DNA from: Klebsiella pneumoniae
GTDB lineage: Bacteria; Pseudomonadota; Gammaproteobacteria; Ga0077536
Direction of reading: 5' to 3'
Assembly: GCA_945873015.1 (NCBI GenBank)
Contig: CAMCBY010000046.1
Location: 1-14,001, forward strand
DNA length: 14,001 nt
This document shows positions 7,633-14,001 of the stretch, in pieces. Below the pieces are notes generated by a model, which was not told the DNA's origin, ran no database searches, and saw only the letters and a list, made by a program, of their open reading frames with translations. How positions within the stretch are numbered: position 1 is the first letter of the stretch; the number at the start of each line of letters is the position of its first letter. The position numbers and the translations under genes are program-made.

Positions 7633-7662
7633 ACTCGCGGCGCGCCGCTGCACGCCGCGAGT
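7633..7662 (-). terminator. Hairpin terminator candidate after the TPR gene
   Basis: A perfect 10-bp inverted repeat (ACTCGCGGCG, 7633-7642; CGCCGCGAGT, 7653-7662) with a 10-nt loop starts 5 bp after the TPR stop codon on the minus strand. The position is ideal for a 3'-end structure. No T tract follows, so termination may need Rho or the hairpin may only stabilise the transcript end. Confidence 0.5.
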
Positions 7663-7667
7663 CGATC

Positions 7668-9401
7668 TTAATGGCCGGCGCTTGCGGCCACCGCGAAGCC
7701 GATACGTGCGGCGCCGGGTTTGACGTCGGCGCGCGCCCACGCCGCGCTGAGGCGTTTTTCGACCACCGCCGCGAGGGCCGTTTTGTCCTGCGCGCGCAGC
7801 GCCTGCACGAGGCCCGTCAAGGCCCAGCCGTTCTCGCGGTGACGCTTGAGGTCTTGCCAGAACACGGTTTCAGCCTCGCTGGCGCGGCCGGCTGCGAGTA
7901 GCACTGCACCCAGGGCGTGACGCGGCGGGAAGGCCCATTCCGACGGCTCGGTATAGACCAGCGCTTCTTCCAGCCTGACGGCATGTTCAAGGTGCGCAAC
8001 CGCATCGTCAAAACGTTTCTCGGCCGCGGCAATCTCACCCGCCAGCGACGGCGCACCAACACTCAAGATGGCGCCGGCGGTGTTGGGTGAAAACAAGGGT
8101 TGGGCCATGGCCGGGTCTTTGAGGGTTTTCTCCAGTGCCGCCAGTTCGGTCTTCGCTTGGGCGAGACGCCCGGTCGCGGCAAAGGCCTGGCCCCGTGCGT
8201 AGTGCCAGGCGCCAGTCAGATACGCATTTGCGGCGGGCGGTGCCGGCTCTTTCAACATTTCTTCCCATTGGCCAAAACGCACCAGGGTCCAGTAGGGCAC
8301 CACGCGGAACCCCGCCAGCATCGGCATGGCAGTGAGGGTTGCGTCGTCTATCTTGCTCGCGACTTTGCGGCCGGCCTCACGGGCGGCGGCGAGTTGACCA
8401 TCAAACATCGCCGCAAACCACAGGAAGTGGATGTTGTGCGGGTAATAGGCCATCGGATAAAGGCCCTGCGCGCGGCACTGCGTGATGTAGTCCTCGTCGG
8501 CGGCCACAGCGAGTTGATTGCTCTTCATCGCATCGGCATAACGCCCGACGCGTTGATAGATGTGCGAGGGCATATGCACCATGTGACCAGCCGCAGGCAT
8601 GAGATGCAGCAAGGTATCCGCCGAACGCTCGGCGCGTTCTGGCGTCGGTGTCGGTTCAAGCAGGTGGATATGCAAATGCAGCGCACCCGGGTGTTTGGGA
8701 TTGCGGGCCAGAACATCCTCGGTCAAAGCTACTATCTCGGCGGTGCCTTCGTGCGGCTGACCATCGGGCATCCAATAACCCCACGGGCGCAAGTCCATCA
8801 TCGATTCCACATACAGCACCGCAATGTCGAAGTCTTGCGGGAACTGCTGGTGTACCGCGCGCATCGCCTCGGCATAGCTGCGGTCGTTGGTCTTACGATG
8901 CTCGGCATCGCCCGAGTAACGCTTCATAAGGGCGCCAATCAAGGCTTTTTCACGGGCACTGGCGGTGCCAGCAAGGGACTCAGCCTTGCGCACCAGTTCC
9001 AGCGCACCCGGTTCCTCATTCGGCGCCATCAGGGCGTTGATGTTGGGTCCCAGCACCAGGGCCTGCCCCCAGTAAGCCATCGCCAAGCTCGGGTCGAGCC
9101 GCGCCGCCTCACGGAAAGCGCGGCGCGCTTCACCATGATTAAAGGCATAAGCGAGCTTCAGCCCCTGATTGATAAAGGCCTGCGCCTCGGCATTCTTGGT
9201 GCTGACCGGAAATACATATGCGCCGAGATTCTGCAGGCGCGGTGCGAGTTCGCCCTGCGGCCCTGGCGTCTGTGCCGCGGGCGCATCGGCGTAGTGTTTA
9301 TGGGTGGTGCCGGTTTGTTCGTTCGGCGCCGCACTGGCTGCGACACACACGCCGAGCAGCAGTGGCAACAGAACGTGGCGGGGCGTCAGGGGCGTGGTCA
9401 T
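7668..9401 (-). CDS. Exported tetratricopeptide-repeat protein with conserved histidine clusters
   Basis: A 577-residue protein read from the ATG at 9401, where GGAG stands 7 nt upstream and a Sec signal peptide follows directly: basic start 'TPRH', hydrophobic core 'VLLPLLLGVCVAASA' and likely cleavage near residue 24 (ASA-AP). The frame is open 56 codons further upstream, but that part has no features and would bury the signal. TPR-like helices are clear: 'FINQGLKLAYAFNHGEARRA' with 'FREAARLDPSLAMAYWGQAL' (about 76-115), and several later repeats up to about 560. Three histidine-rich stretches stand out: HLHIH (242-246), HMVHMPSH (273-280) and HNIH (322-325). The family is widespread and mostly unnamed; I infer a periplasmic location. 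The gene lies 79 bp downstream of the FAH-family gene on the same strand. Confidence 0.9.
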   Translation of the reverse strand: MTTPLTPRHVLLPLLLGVCVAASAAPNEQTGTTHKHYADAPAAQTPGPQGELAPRLQNLGAYVFPVSTKNAEAQAFINQGLKLAYAFNHGEARRAFREAARLDPSLAMAYWGQALVLGPNINALMAPNEEPGALELVRKAESLAGTASAREKALIGALMKRYSGDAEHRKTNDRSYAEAMRAVHQQFPQDFDIAVLYVESMMDLRPWGYWMPDGQPHEGTAEIVALTEDVLARNPKHPGALHLHIHLLEPTPTPERAERSADTLLHLMPAAGHMVHMPSHIYQRVGRYADAMKSNQLAVAADEDYITQCRAQGLYPMAYYPHNIHFLWFAAMFDGQLAAAREAGRKVASKIDDATLTAMPMLAGFRVVPYWTLVRFGQWEEMLKEPAPPAANAYLTGAWHYARGQAFAATGRLAQAKTELAALEKTLKDPAMAQPLFSPNTAGAILSVGAPSLAGEIAAAEKRFDDAVAHLEHAVRLEEALVYTEPSEWAFPPRHALGAVLLAAGRASEAETVFWQDLKRHRENGWALTGLVQALRAQDKTALAAVVEKRLSAAWARADVKPGAARIGFAVAASAGH

Positions 9402-9440
9402 GGTGAAACTCCAGAGGCAGTCAAAAATGTCGTGCTCAGC

Positions 9441-9480
9441 CACGAGCAGCGACGCAGGCGCCGCTGCGTGGCGAGTCGTG
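9441..9480 (-). terminator. Nested hairpin between FAH-family and TPR genes
   Basis: Immediately after the FAH-family stop codon (minus strand) is a nested inverted repeat. The inner arms ACGCAG (9452-9457) and CTGCGT (9464-9469) enclose a 6-nt loop; the outer arms CACGA (9441-9445) and TCGTG (9476-9480) are separated from them by symmetric 6-nt internal loops. A T5 run follows on the minus strand, about 15 nt beyond the stem. It may attenuate read-through into the TPR gene; it is too distant from the T run for a classical terminator. Confidence 0.4.
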
Positions 9481-10341
9481 TCAGATGCGGTCGGTATCCG
9501 CCGGTTCGGCCACCACCGCGTTTTCGATATGGCCGAGTTTCGCAATCTCGATGCGCACCACGTCGCCAACTTTCAGGAAACGCCGCGGATCGAAACCGAT
9601 GCCGACGCCGCTCGGCGTGCCGGTCAATACCAGGTCGCCGGGTTCGAGGGTGAAGGCGGCGGTCAGGGTTTCGATCTGTTCGTAACAATCGAACACCAGA
9701 TGGCGGGTATTGGAATTCTGGCGCAACTCGCCATTGACCCAGGTCTTGAGATCGAGGTCATGCGGATCGCCGACTTCATCACTGGTCACGATAAACGGGC
9801 CAAACGGTGCGTGAGTGTCGAATGATTTGCCGAGCGTGAAGGTCTGGGCGCGCATCTGCCAGTCACGCACGCTGACATCGTTACACACCACAAACCCTGC
9901 GATCACTTCGTGCGCCCGCGCCCGCGGCACATGCCGGCAACGACGTCCGATGACAAATCCGAGCTCACCTTCGTAGTCGAGTTTGTCCGACACCCGAGGC
10001 AGATGAAACGGCGCGTAAGGACCATGTGCGGCAGTCGATTGTTTGTTGAAGAACATCGGGAATTTCGGCGTCTCGAGTCCGGTTTCCTCGATGTGATCTT
10101 TGTAGTTGAGACCGACAGCGAGAATCTTCGGCGGCCGCAGCACCGGTGCGCACAGCGTGACATCCGCCAAGGCGTAGCTGGTGCCGCTCGCGGCCGCTGC
10201 GCGCGCCATGAGTTCGGCACCGCCCTCGAGCAAGGACAGCATGTCGCCCGGCAGCCCGGCTGCGGTGAGATCGAGCATGCGCTCGCCGTCGACGCGACCG
10301 ATGCGTGTGCGGGCGGATTCAGTAAAGGTTGCAAGTTTCAT
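9481..10341 (-). CDS. Fumarylacetoacetate hydrolase (FAH) family protein
   Basis: A 286-residue FAH-superfamily enzyme of normal length. Landmarks: 'ILAVGLNYKDHIEE' (73-86) with the catalytic-type His83 and Glu pair, 'DYEGELGFVIG' (122-132) whose Glu124 and Glu126 are metal ligands in relatives, 'CNDVSVRDWQ' (153-162) with the third ligand Asp155, 'GKSFDTHAPFGP' (171-182), 'WVNGELRQ' (201-208) and 'DLVLTGTPSGVG' (236-247). All metal-binding residues are kept, so it should be active. Relatives include acylpyruvases, oxaloacetate decarboxylases and 2-hydroxyhepta-2,4-diene-dioate isomerases; the pattern does not decide between them. The start is supported by AGGGAAGG just upstream. Transcribed divergently from the LLM operon; a role in cleaving a ring-opened or acylpyruvate intermediate of the same pathway is inference. 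Confidence 0.93.
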   Translation of the reverse strand: MKLATFTESARTRIGRVDGERMLDLTAAGLPGDMLSLLEGGAELMARAAAASGTSYALADVTLCAPVLRPPKILAVGLNYKDHIEETGLETPKFPMFFNKQSTAAHGPYAPFHLPRVSDKLDYEGELGFVIGRRCRHVPRARAHEVIAGFVVCNDVSVRDWQMRAQTFTLGKSFDTHAPFGPFIVTSDEVGDPHDLDLKTWVNGELRQNSNTRHLVFDCYEQIETLTAAFTLEPGDLVLTGTPSGVGIGFDPRRFLKVGDVVRIEIAKLGHIENAVVAEPADTDRI

Positions 10342-10452
10342 GGGCCTTCCCTTCGGTACATTGAGTGGCGCGGCACTGCGGTGTTTTTAGACGTATATCC
10401 AGCTTTCCCTGCGGGCGGGATCACGCCGGTGATGAGTGGGTCGCGGCTGATG

Positions 10453-10487
10453 GCGGGCTGACTCTACTGCCAGTCGCGCGGGCTGAC
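10453..10487. repeat. Direct repeat GCGGGCTGAC in the divergent control region
   Basis: The 10-mer GCGGGCTGAC occurs at 10453-10462 and again at 10478-10487, 25 bp apart start to start. Both lie upstream of the predicted LLM promoter. An additional small palindrome ATCAC-GCCG-GTGAT is at 10420-10433. These could be regulator sites for the FAH/LLM divergent pair, but the match lengths are short. Confidence 0.3.
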
Positions 10488-10511
10488 AATCGCAAATGCG
10501 TCCACCTCTGC

Positions 10512-10539
10512 GTGACGACGGCGGGTGCTCGGTTACAAT
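10512..10539 (+). promoter_or_regulatory. Sigma70-type promoter candidate for the LLM/crotonase operon
   Basis: GTGACG at 10512-10517 (4 of 6 against TTGACA) is followed after 16 bp by TACAAT at 10534-10539 (5 of 6 against TATAAT). The mRNA would begin near 10546, leaving a leader of about 50 nt before the ATG at 10597. This is the best promoter-like pair in the window. Confidence 0.5.
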
Positions 10540-10596
10540 CCGACGCTCCGGCAGGCCGCTCCTGCCCATGCCATTTCGACGGAGTATCGACTGCCC

Positions 10597-11619
10597 ATGA
10601 AAATCGCCTTCATGCCCGACACCCATTTTGGTGTGTATGACCAGACCACCCCGCCCAAACCCGACGATGTCGCCGATGCGATGGAACACTGCATCACCGA
10701 AGGTGTGCTGGCGGAGAAAGTCGGCTTCGATGGTTTGTGGGTGCCCGAGCGTCATCAGCGCCCCGAGACCTGGTGGCCGAATGCCACCTCGCTGATGATG
10801 GTGCTCGCCGCCCAGACCAAACACGTGCAGATTGCCAGTACCGTCATCCAGCCGACGTTCCATCATCCCATCCATCTCGCTGAAACCTTGTCCGCCATCG
10901 ACAACTTAAGTCGCGGCCGTCTGGTGTTTGGCGCCGGCGTTGGCTATCACCAGGATTATTTCCGTTGTTTCGGCGTGCCGTTCGAAGGCCGTGGCGCACG
11001 CTTCGAGGAAGTGATGGATTGCATCGTCGGCGCCTGGACCGAGGAAGAATTTAATTACCACGGCAAATATTTTCATTACGAAGGTGTGCGTCTGACCCCG
11101 CATCCCTATCAGAAGCCGCGCCCGCCCATCTGGATCGGCGCGTTTGCGCCCAAGGCCATGCAGCGTGCGCTGGACTACGAAGGCTGGTGCCTGTGGTTCC
11201 CGCCCGCGATCGCCGAACTGGCGCCGGCCGTGAAAGACATGCGCGAACGCGCTGCAGCGCGCGGCAAGCACGACTTTCAAATCACCATCGGCTTCGAGGG
11301 CTGGCTCAGCAACGATAAGGACGTGCGCGCCAAACATGGCCATCGTTGGGTGCGAGAGTGGAGTTTCTACGCAGAGAAGGGGCTGTCGCCCGATGCCGAA
11401 GCGACCGACATGCTCGACACCATCGAGAACATGTTCTTGTGCCTCGGCGACAAACAGAAGTGGGTAGACCGTCTCGGCGAAATGAAAGAGAAGATCAATC
11501 CCGATTGGCTGTGCATCCGCACCCGCAACCCGGTCAATCCCGGTGAACACTACCCGTCACGCACCGAGTGCCTGGAAGTGATTGAACGCTTCGGTGAGAT
11601 TCTCAAAGACGTGCGCTGA
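10597..11619 (+). CDS. LLM-class flavin-dependent oxidoreductase (ERH motif)
   Basis: The 340-residue protein begins at the ATG at 10597 with the first barrel strand 'MKIAFMPDTHFG'. The frame is open 24 codons further upstream to 10525, but that stretch overlaps the predicted promoter -10 and has no family sequence; GGAG at 10581-10584 is somewhat distant (12 nt). Features: 'VGFDGLWVPERHQRP' (42-56), 'VQIASTVIQPTFHHPIHLAE' (77-96), 'LSRGRLVFGAGVG' (105-117), 'YHGKYFHYEGVRLTPHPYQ' and 'PPIWIGAFAPKAMQRALDY'. ERH at 51-53 replaces the EHH of luciferase alpha, keeping the second His. It should be a reduced-flavin or F420-type oxidoreductase of unknown substrate. It is the likely first gene of an operon with the next LLM, crotonase and acyl-CoA dehydrogenase. 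Confidence 0.9.
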   Translation: MKIAFMPDTHFGVYDQTTPPKPDDVADAMEHCITEGVLAEKVGFDGLWVPERHQRPETWWPNATSLMMVLAAQTKHVQIASTVIQPTFHHPIHLAETLSAIDNLSRGRLVFGAGVGYHQDYFRCFGVPFEGRGARFEEVMDCIVGAWTEEEFNYHGKYFHYEGVRLTPHPYQKPRPPIWIGAFAPKAMQRALDYEGWCLWFPPAIAELAPAVKDMRERAAARGKHDFQITIGFEGWLSNDKDVRAKHGHRWVREWSFYAEKGLSPDAEATDMLDTIENMFLCLGDKQKWVDRLGEMKEKINPDWLCIRTRNPVNPGEHYPSRTECLEVIERFGEILKDVR

Positions 11620-11686
11620 CCGCGCAGTCGATGACGCTGCACACAGCGCCGCGTCCGCATCCCAATTCAACGAGAGGGCAGCTTGC

Positions 11687-12727
11687 ATGAAACTCGGTAT
11701 GGTTTTTGGTTACTCCGGCGCGCAGGTCAAAATGCCGCTCGATTTGATCCTCGAGGCCGAGAGCCTCGGTTATGACTCGGTGTGGAGCGCCGAGGCGTGG
11801 GGCGCGGACGCGGTCACGCCGGTGGCGTGGGTGCTGGCGCAGACCAAACGCATCAAGGCCGGCACCGCCGTCATGCAGATGGCGGCGCGCACGCCATCGA
11901 TGACCGCCATGACCGCCATGACGCTCGATCAGTTGTCCGGCGGGCGTTTTATGCTCGGCATCGGACCGTCCGGTCCGCAGGTCATCGAGGGTTGGTATGG
12001 GCAGCCTTACGGCAAACCGTTGCTGCGTACGCGCGAATACATTTCCATCATCCGCCAGATCTTCGAACGCAAAGCGCCGCTCACCCATCAAGGCGAGCAT
12101 TACCAGATCCCCTACAACGGGCCGGGGTCGATGGGCCTAGGCAAACCGTTGAAGAGTATTCTGCATGGCAATCCGAATATCCCCATCTACATGGGGGTGG
12201 CGACCGAGAAGGGCGTCAACACCGCTGCCGAGGTCGCCGACGGTTGTTTCATGATTTGGGTCAACCCGGATAAACCCGAGATGTTTGCGCCCTCACTCAA
12301 TGCCGGTTTTGCCAAGGCCGGCGGCGGCAAGAGTCTCAAGAGTTTCGACTTCGCGCCCTTTGTACGTATGGCGATGGGGCCGGACTTGCAGGCCTGCCGC
12401 AATCAACTGAAGGCAAACTTTGCGCTCTACATCGGCGGCATGGGTGCACGCGAAAAGAATTTTTATAACGATTACACCAAACGCCTCGGCTACGTCGATG
12501 CGGCGGTCAAGATTCAGGACCTGTTTCTCGCCGGCCGCAAGCAGGAAGCCGAAGCGGCGGTGCCCGATGCCTATATCGATGAGTGTTGCCTGGTCGGGCC
12601 GCCAGAACACATCCGTGAACAATTGACGCGCTGGAAAGCGGCCGCCAATCGTGGCGACATCGGCACCATGATTCTGTCGGCCGGCAGCGCCGAGGAGTTG
12701 CGGGTGGTTGCGGAAGCAATGCTGTAA
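11687..12727 (+). CDS. LLM-class oxidoreductase, Rv3520c family (TIGR03559-like, putative F420-dependent)
   Basis: The 346-residue protein starts at the ATG at 11687 ('MKLGMVFGYSGAQ'), preceded by GAGAGGG at 11672-11678; the frame extends upstream into the previous gene without family sequence. It carries 'YDSVWSAEAWGADAVTPVAW' (29-48), 'GGRFMLGIGPSGPQVIEGWY' (85-104) followed by GQPY, then 'LLRTREYISIIRQIF' and, late, 'ALYIGGMGAREKNFYND'. The SGPQV-x-EGWYGQP and LYxGGMGA-x-x-NF strings are diagnostic, in my memory, of the Rv3520c family of probable F420-dependent oxidoreductases; M. tuberculosis Rv3520c lies in a sterol catabolic region. Whether this bacterium makes F420 is unknown. It lies 67 bp after the preceding LLM gene and 31 bp before the crotonase gene. 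Confidence 0.92.
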   Translation: MKLGMVFGYSGAQVKMPLDLILEAESLGYDSVWSAEAWGADAVTPVAWVLAQTKRIKAGTAVMQMAARTPSMTAMTAMTLDQLSGGRFMLGIGPSGPQVIEGWYGQPYGKPLLRTREYISIIRQIFERKAPLTHQGEHYQIPYNGPGSMGLGKPLKSILHGNPNIPIYMGVATEKGVNTAAEVADGCFMIWVNPDKPEMFAPSLNAGFAKAGGGKSLKSFDFAPFVRMAMGPDLQACRNQLKANFALYIGGMGAREKNFYNDYTKRLGYVDAAVKIQDLFLAGRKQEAEAAVPDAYIDECCLVGPPEHIREQLTRWKAAANRGDIGTMILSAGSAEELRVVAEAML

Positions 12728-12758
12728 GCAATGCGGGTCATTGGCGGGGAAACAAACC

Positions 12759-13520
12759 ATGTCTGAAGTGCTGGTCGAAATCGAAGATGGTCTGGTGATC
12801 ATCACTATCAACCGTCCTGAGGCGCGCAATGCGGTCAATCGGGCAGTCTCGGTGGGGGTGTGTGAGGCGGTCGACATGCTCGACAGTCGCGACGACCTGC
12901 GCGTCGGCATTCTGACCGGCGCCGGTGGCACGTTCTGTTCGGGCATGGATCTCAAGGCCTTTCTGCGCGGCGAACAGATTCGCATCGAAGGTCGTGGTCT
13001 CATGGGTATCGCTTTCACACCGCCTCAAAAACCGCTGATTGCGGCGGTCGAGGGTTATGCTCTGGCCGGCGGCTGTGAGGCGATGCTCGCTTGTGATCTG
13101 ACTGTGGCCGCACGTAATGCGCAATTCGGTATTCCGGAAGTCAAACGCGGTCTCGCCGCCGGGGCCGGTGGACTGCTGCGTTTACCGCGTCTCATTCCGC
13201 CGCGTATCGCGATGGAACTGGCATTGACCGGCGACATGATGGACGCCGAGCGGGCCGCAGCTTTTGGTCTGGTAAATATCCTGACCGAACCCGGCGAGGC
13301 CTTGGCCGAGGCCAAACGCCTGGCCGCGCGCATCATCGCCAATGCGCCCTTGTCGGTCGCCGCCAGCAAACGGGTGATAGTCGAACAACGCGATTGGCCG
13401 CTGGCCGAGATGTTCGCCCGGCAGCAGGACATCACCGGGCCGGTGATCGCCTCCAGCGATGCGCGTGAAGGTGCGGCGGCATTCGCCGAGAAACGCAAAC
13501 CCAACTGGCAAGGACGTTGA
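12759..13520 (+). CDS. Enoyl-CoA hydratase / crotonase family protein
   Basis: A 253-residue crotonase of standard length. The first oxyanion-hole segment is 'GAGGTFCSGMDLKAF' (54-68), the second 'VEGYALAGGCEAMLACD' (97-113). Glu107 and Glu127 (in 'FGIPEVKRG', 123-131), exactly 20 residues apart, correspond to the two catalytic glutamates of mitochondrial enoyl-CoA hydratase (Glu144 and Glu164), so hydration of a 2-enoyl-CoA is likely. The C-terminus 'AFAEKRKPNW' is typical. The ATG at 12759 is preferred over the longer open frame because GGCGGGGA lies 8 nt upstream at 12743-12750. It is 31 bp after the Rv3520c-type gene and 4 bp before the acyl-CoA dehydrogenase gene, so co-transcription is very likely. 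General similarity to the actinobacterial EchA19 type is noted, but crotonases are hard to subtype. Confidence 0.95.
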   Translation: MSEVLVEIEDGLVIITINRPEARNAVNRAVSVGVCEAVDMLDSRDDLRVGILTGAGGTFCSGMDLKAFLRGEQIRIEGRGLMGIAFTPPQKPLIAAVEGYALAGGCEAMLACDLTVAARNAQFGIPEVKRGLAAGAGGLLRLPRLIPPRIAMELALTGDMMDAERAAAFGLVNILTEPGEALAEAKRLAARIIANAPLSVAASKRVIVEQRDWPLAEMFARQQDITGPVIASSDAREGAAAFAEKRKPNWQGR

Positions 13521-13524
13521 GCCC

Positions 13525-14001
13525 ATGATTGCGCGCACGATATTCAGCGCCGAACACGAGTTGTTTCGCGCCACGGTGCAACGTTTCATCGCCGAACACG
13601 TCACTCCGCATCACCTTGAATGGGAACACGCCGGCCAGGTGCCGCGCGCGTTATGGACCTTGGCCGGTGAACTCGGTCTTCTGTGCTGCAATGTGCCGGA
13701 GGCTTACGGTGGCATGGGCGGCGACTTCCTGCATAGCACCATTCTGGTGGAAGAATTCGCGGCGGCCGGCGCGACCGGCCCGACCTTCTATCTGCAATCG
13801 GACATCATCGCGCCCTATCTGGTCGATTTTGGCAGCGAAGAACAGAAACAGCGCTGGCTACCGCGGATGGCGAGCGGCGAAGTGGTGGCGGCACTCGGCA
13901 TGAGCGAGCCGTCGGGCGGCAGTGATGTGCAGGCCATGCGCACCCAGGCCCTTCGTGATGGCGACGAGTATGTGATCAACGGCCAGAAGGTCTTCATCAC
14001 C
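13525..14001 (+). CDS. Acyl-CoA dehydrogenase, 3' truncated
   Basis: The first 159 residues of an acyl-CoA dehydrogenase; the gene runs off the right edge. Seen: the N-terminal helical domain 'FSAEHELFRATVQRFIAEHV' (7-26), 'VPEAYGGMGGDF' (57-68), 'DIIAPYLVDFGSEEQKQRWL' (93-112), the FAD/substrate-binding strand 'ALGMSEPSGGSDV' (123-135) and 'INGQKVFIT' (151-159). These are standard family signatures. The catalytic glutamate lies beyond the window and cannot be checked. The ATG comes 4 bp after the crotonase stop codon, with AAGGA at 13510-13514 inside the end of that gene, which points to translational coupling. It would oxidise an acyl-CoA to the enoyl-CoA used by the neighbouring hydratase (inference). 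Confidence 0.95.
   Translation, partial: MIARTIFSAEHELFRATVQRFIAEHVTPHHLEWEHAGQVPRALWTLAGELGLLCCNVPEAYGGMGGDFLHSTILVEEFAAAGATGPTFYLQSDIIAPYLVDFGSEEQKQRWLPRMASGEVVAALGMSEPSGGSDVQAMRTQALRDGDEYVINGQKVFIT

Larger units (their letters stand above)
7144..7667. other. Gene-free region upstream of RRM gene and downstream of TPR gene
   Basis: About 520 bp with no convincing gene. It must contain the RRM promoter and leader and the 3' end of the TPR transcript. Three inverted repeats are listed separately (7163-7205, 7573-7590, 7633-7662). Short open frames exist on both strands, one of them with a CxxCH string on the minus strand, but none has a credible start site or family resemblance. A degraded gene cannot be excluded. 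Confidence 0.5.

Noticed and set aside
9402..9569. Upstream 56-codon extension of the TPR gene
   Set aside because: It overlaps the end of the FAH-family gene, has no recognisable sequence and would place the signal peptide internally; ATG 9401 has a good ribosome site.
8100..9653. Long plus-strand open frame (517 codons) opposite the TPR gene
   Set aside because: It is antisense to a protein with signal peptide and clear TPR repeats; its translation is rich in Arg/His/Gly with no domain, and it runs on into the FAH-family gene, as expected for a GC-rich shadow frame.
10906..11550. Minus-strand open frame opposite the fifth LLM gene
   Set aside because: Shadow of a clear LLM gene; no domain signatures.
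1..14001. Search for CRISPR repeats, tRNA/rRNA genes, transposases, integrases, attachment sites and phage genes
   Set aside because: No regularly spaced repeats, no tRNA-like cloverleaf or rRNA sequence noticed, and no mobile-element protein motifs in any frame.

Overview
The window looks like a chromosomal segment of a GC-rich proteobacterium, most likely a gammaproteobacterium. This rests on dense coding, clear Shine-Dalgarno sites and protein style only; no marker gene is present, so the assignment is tentative. It is dominated by a catabolic gene set. Six separate luciferase-like (LLM-class, flavin or F420-type) oxidoreductase genes lie within 14 kb, together with a crotonase (enoyl-CoA hydratase), an acyl-CoA dehydrogenase, a fumarylacetoacetate-hydrolase (FAH) family enzyme and a glutathione-S-transferase-like protein.

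Layout, left to right. (a) 1-2950, plus strand: three LLM oxidoreductases. The first is cut by the window edge and ends at a strong hairpin; the second and third are 37 bp apart. (b) 2951-4949: a gene-poor spacer, then a small beta-rich protein of unknown function (plus) facing a LecA-like/DUF3047 protein (minus), with a shared hairpin between them. (c) 5056-6781, plus: a GST-like protein and a fourth LLM, 34 bp apart. (d) 6880-7143, minus: a single-RRM RNA-binding protein, followed by about 520 bp without a convincing gene. (e) 7668-10341, minus: an exported TPR protein and, upstream of it, an FAH-family hydrolase. (f) 10342-10596: a divergent control region with a good promoter candidate. 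(g) 10597-14001, plus: two more LLMs, a crotonase and the start of an acyl-CoA dehydrogenase, probably one operon.

How the genes may work together (inference): the LLM enzymes would oxidise or reduce one or more hydrophobic substrates, such as terpenoid, alicyclic or steroid-like compounds. The crotonase and acyl-CoA dehydrogenase would process CoA-linked products, and the FAH-family enzyme would cleave or hydrate an acylpyruvate-type intermediate. The fifth LLM (10597) and Rv3520c-type LLM (11687) with crotonase and acyl-CoA dehydrogenase recall actinobacterial lipid/sterol catabolic neighbourhoods. No flavin reductase, F420 biosynthesis gene, transporter or regulator is visible here, so substrate and cofactor remain open. 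No tRNA, rRNA, CRISPR array, insertion sequence or integrase was seen.
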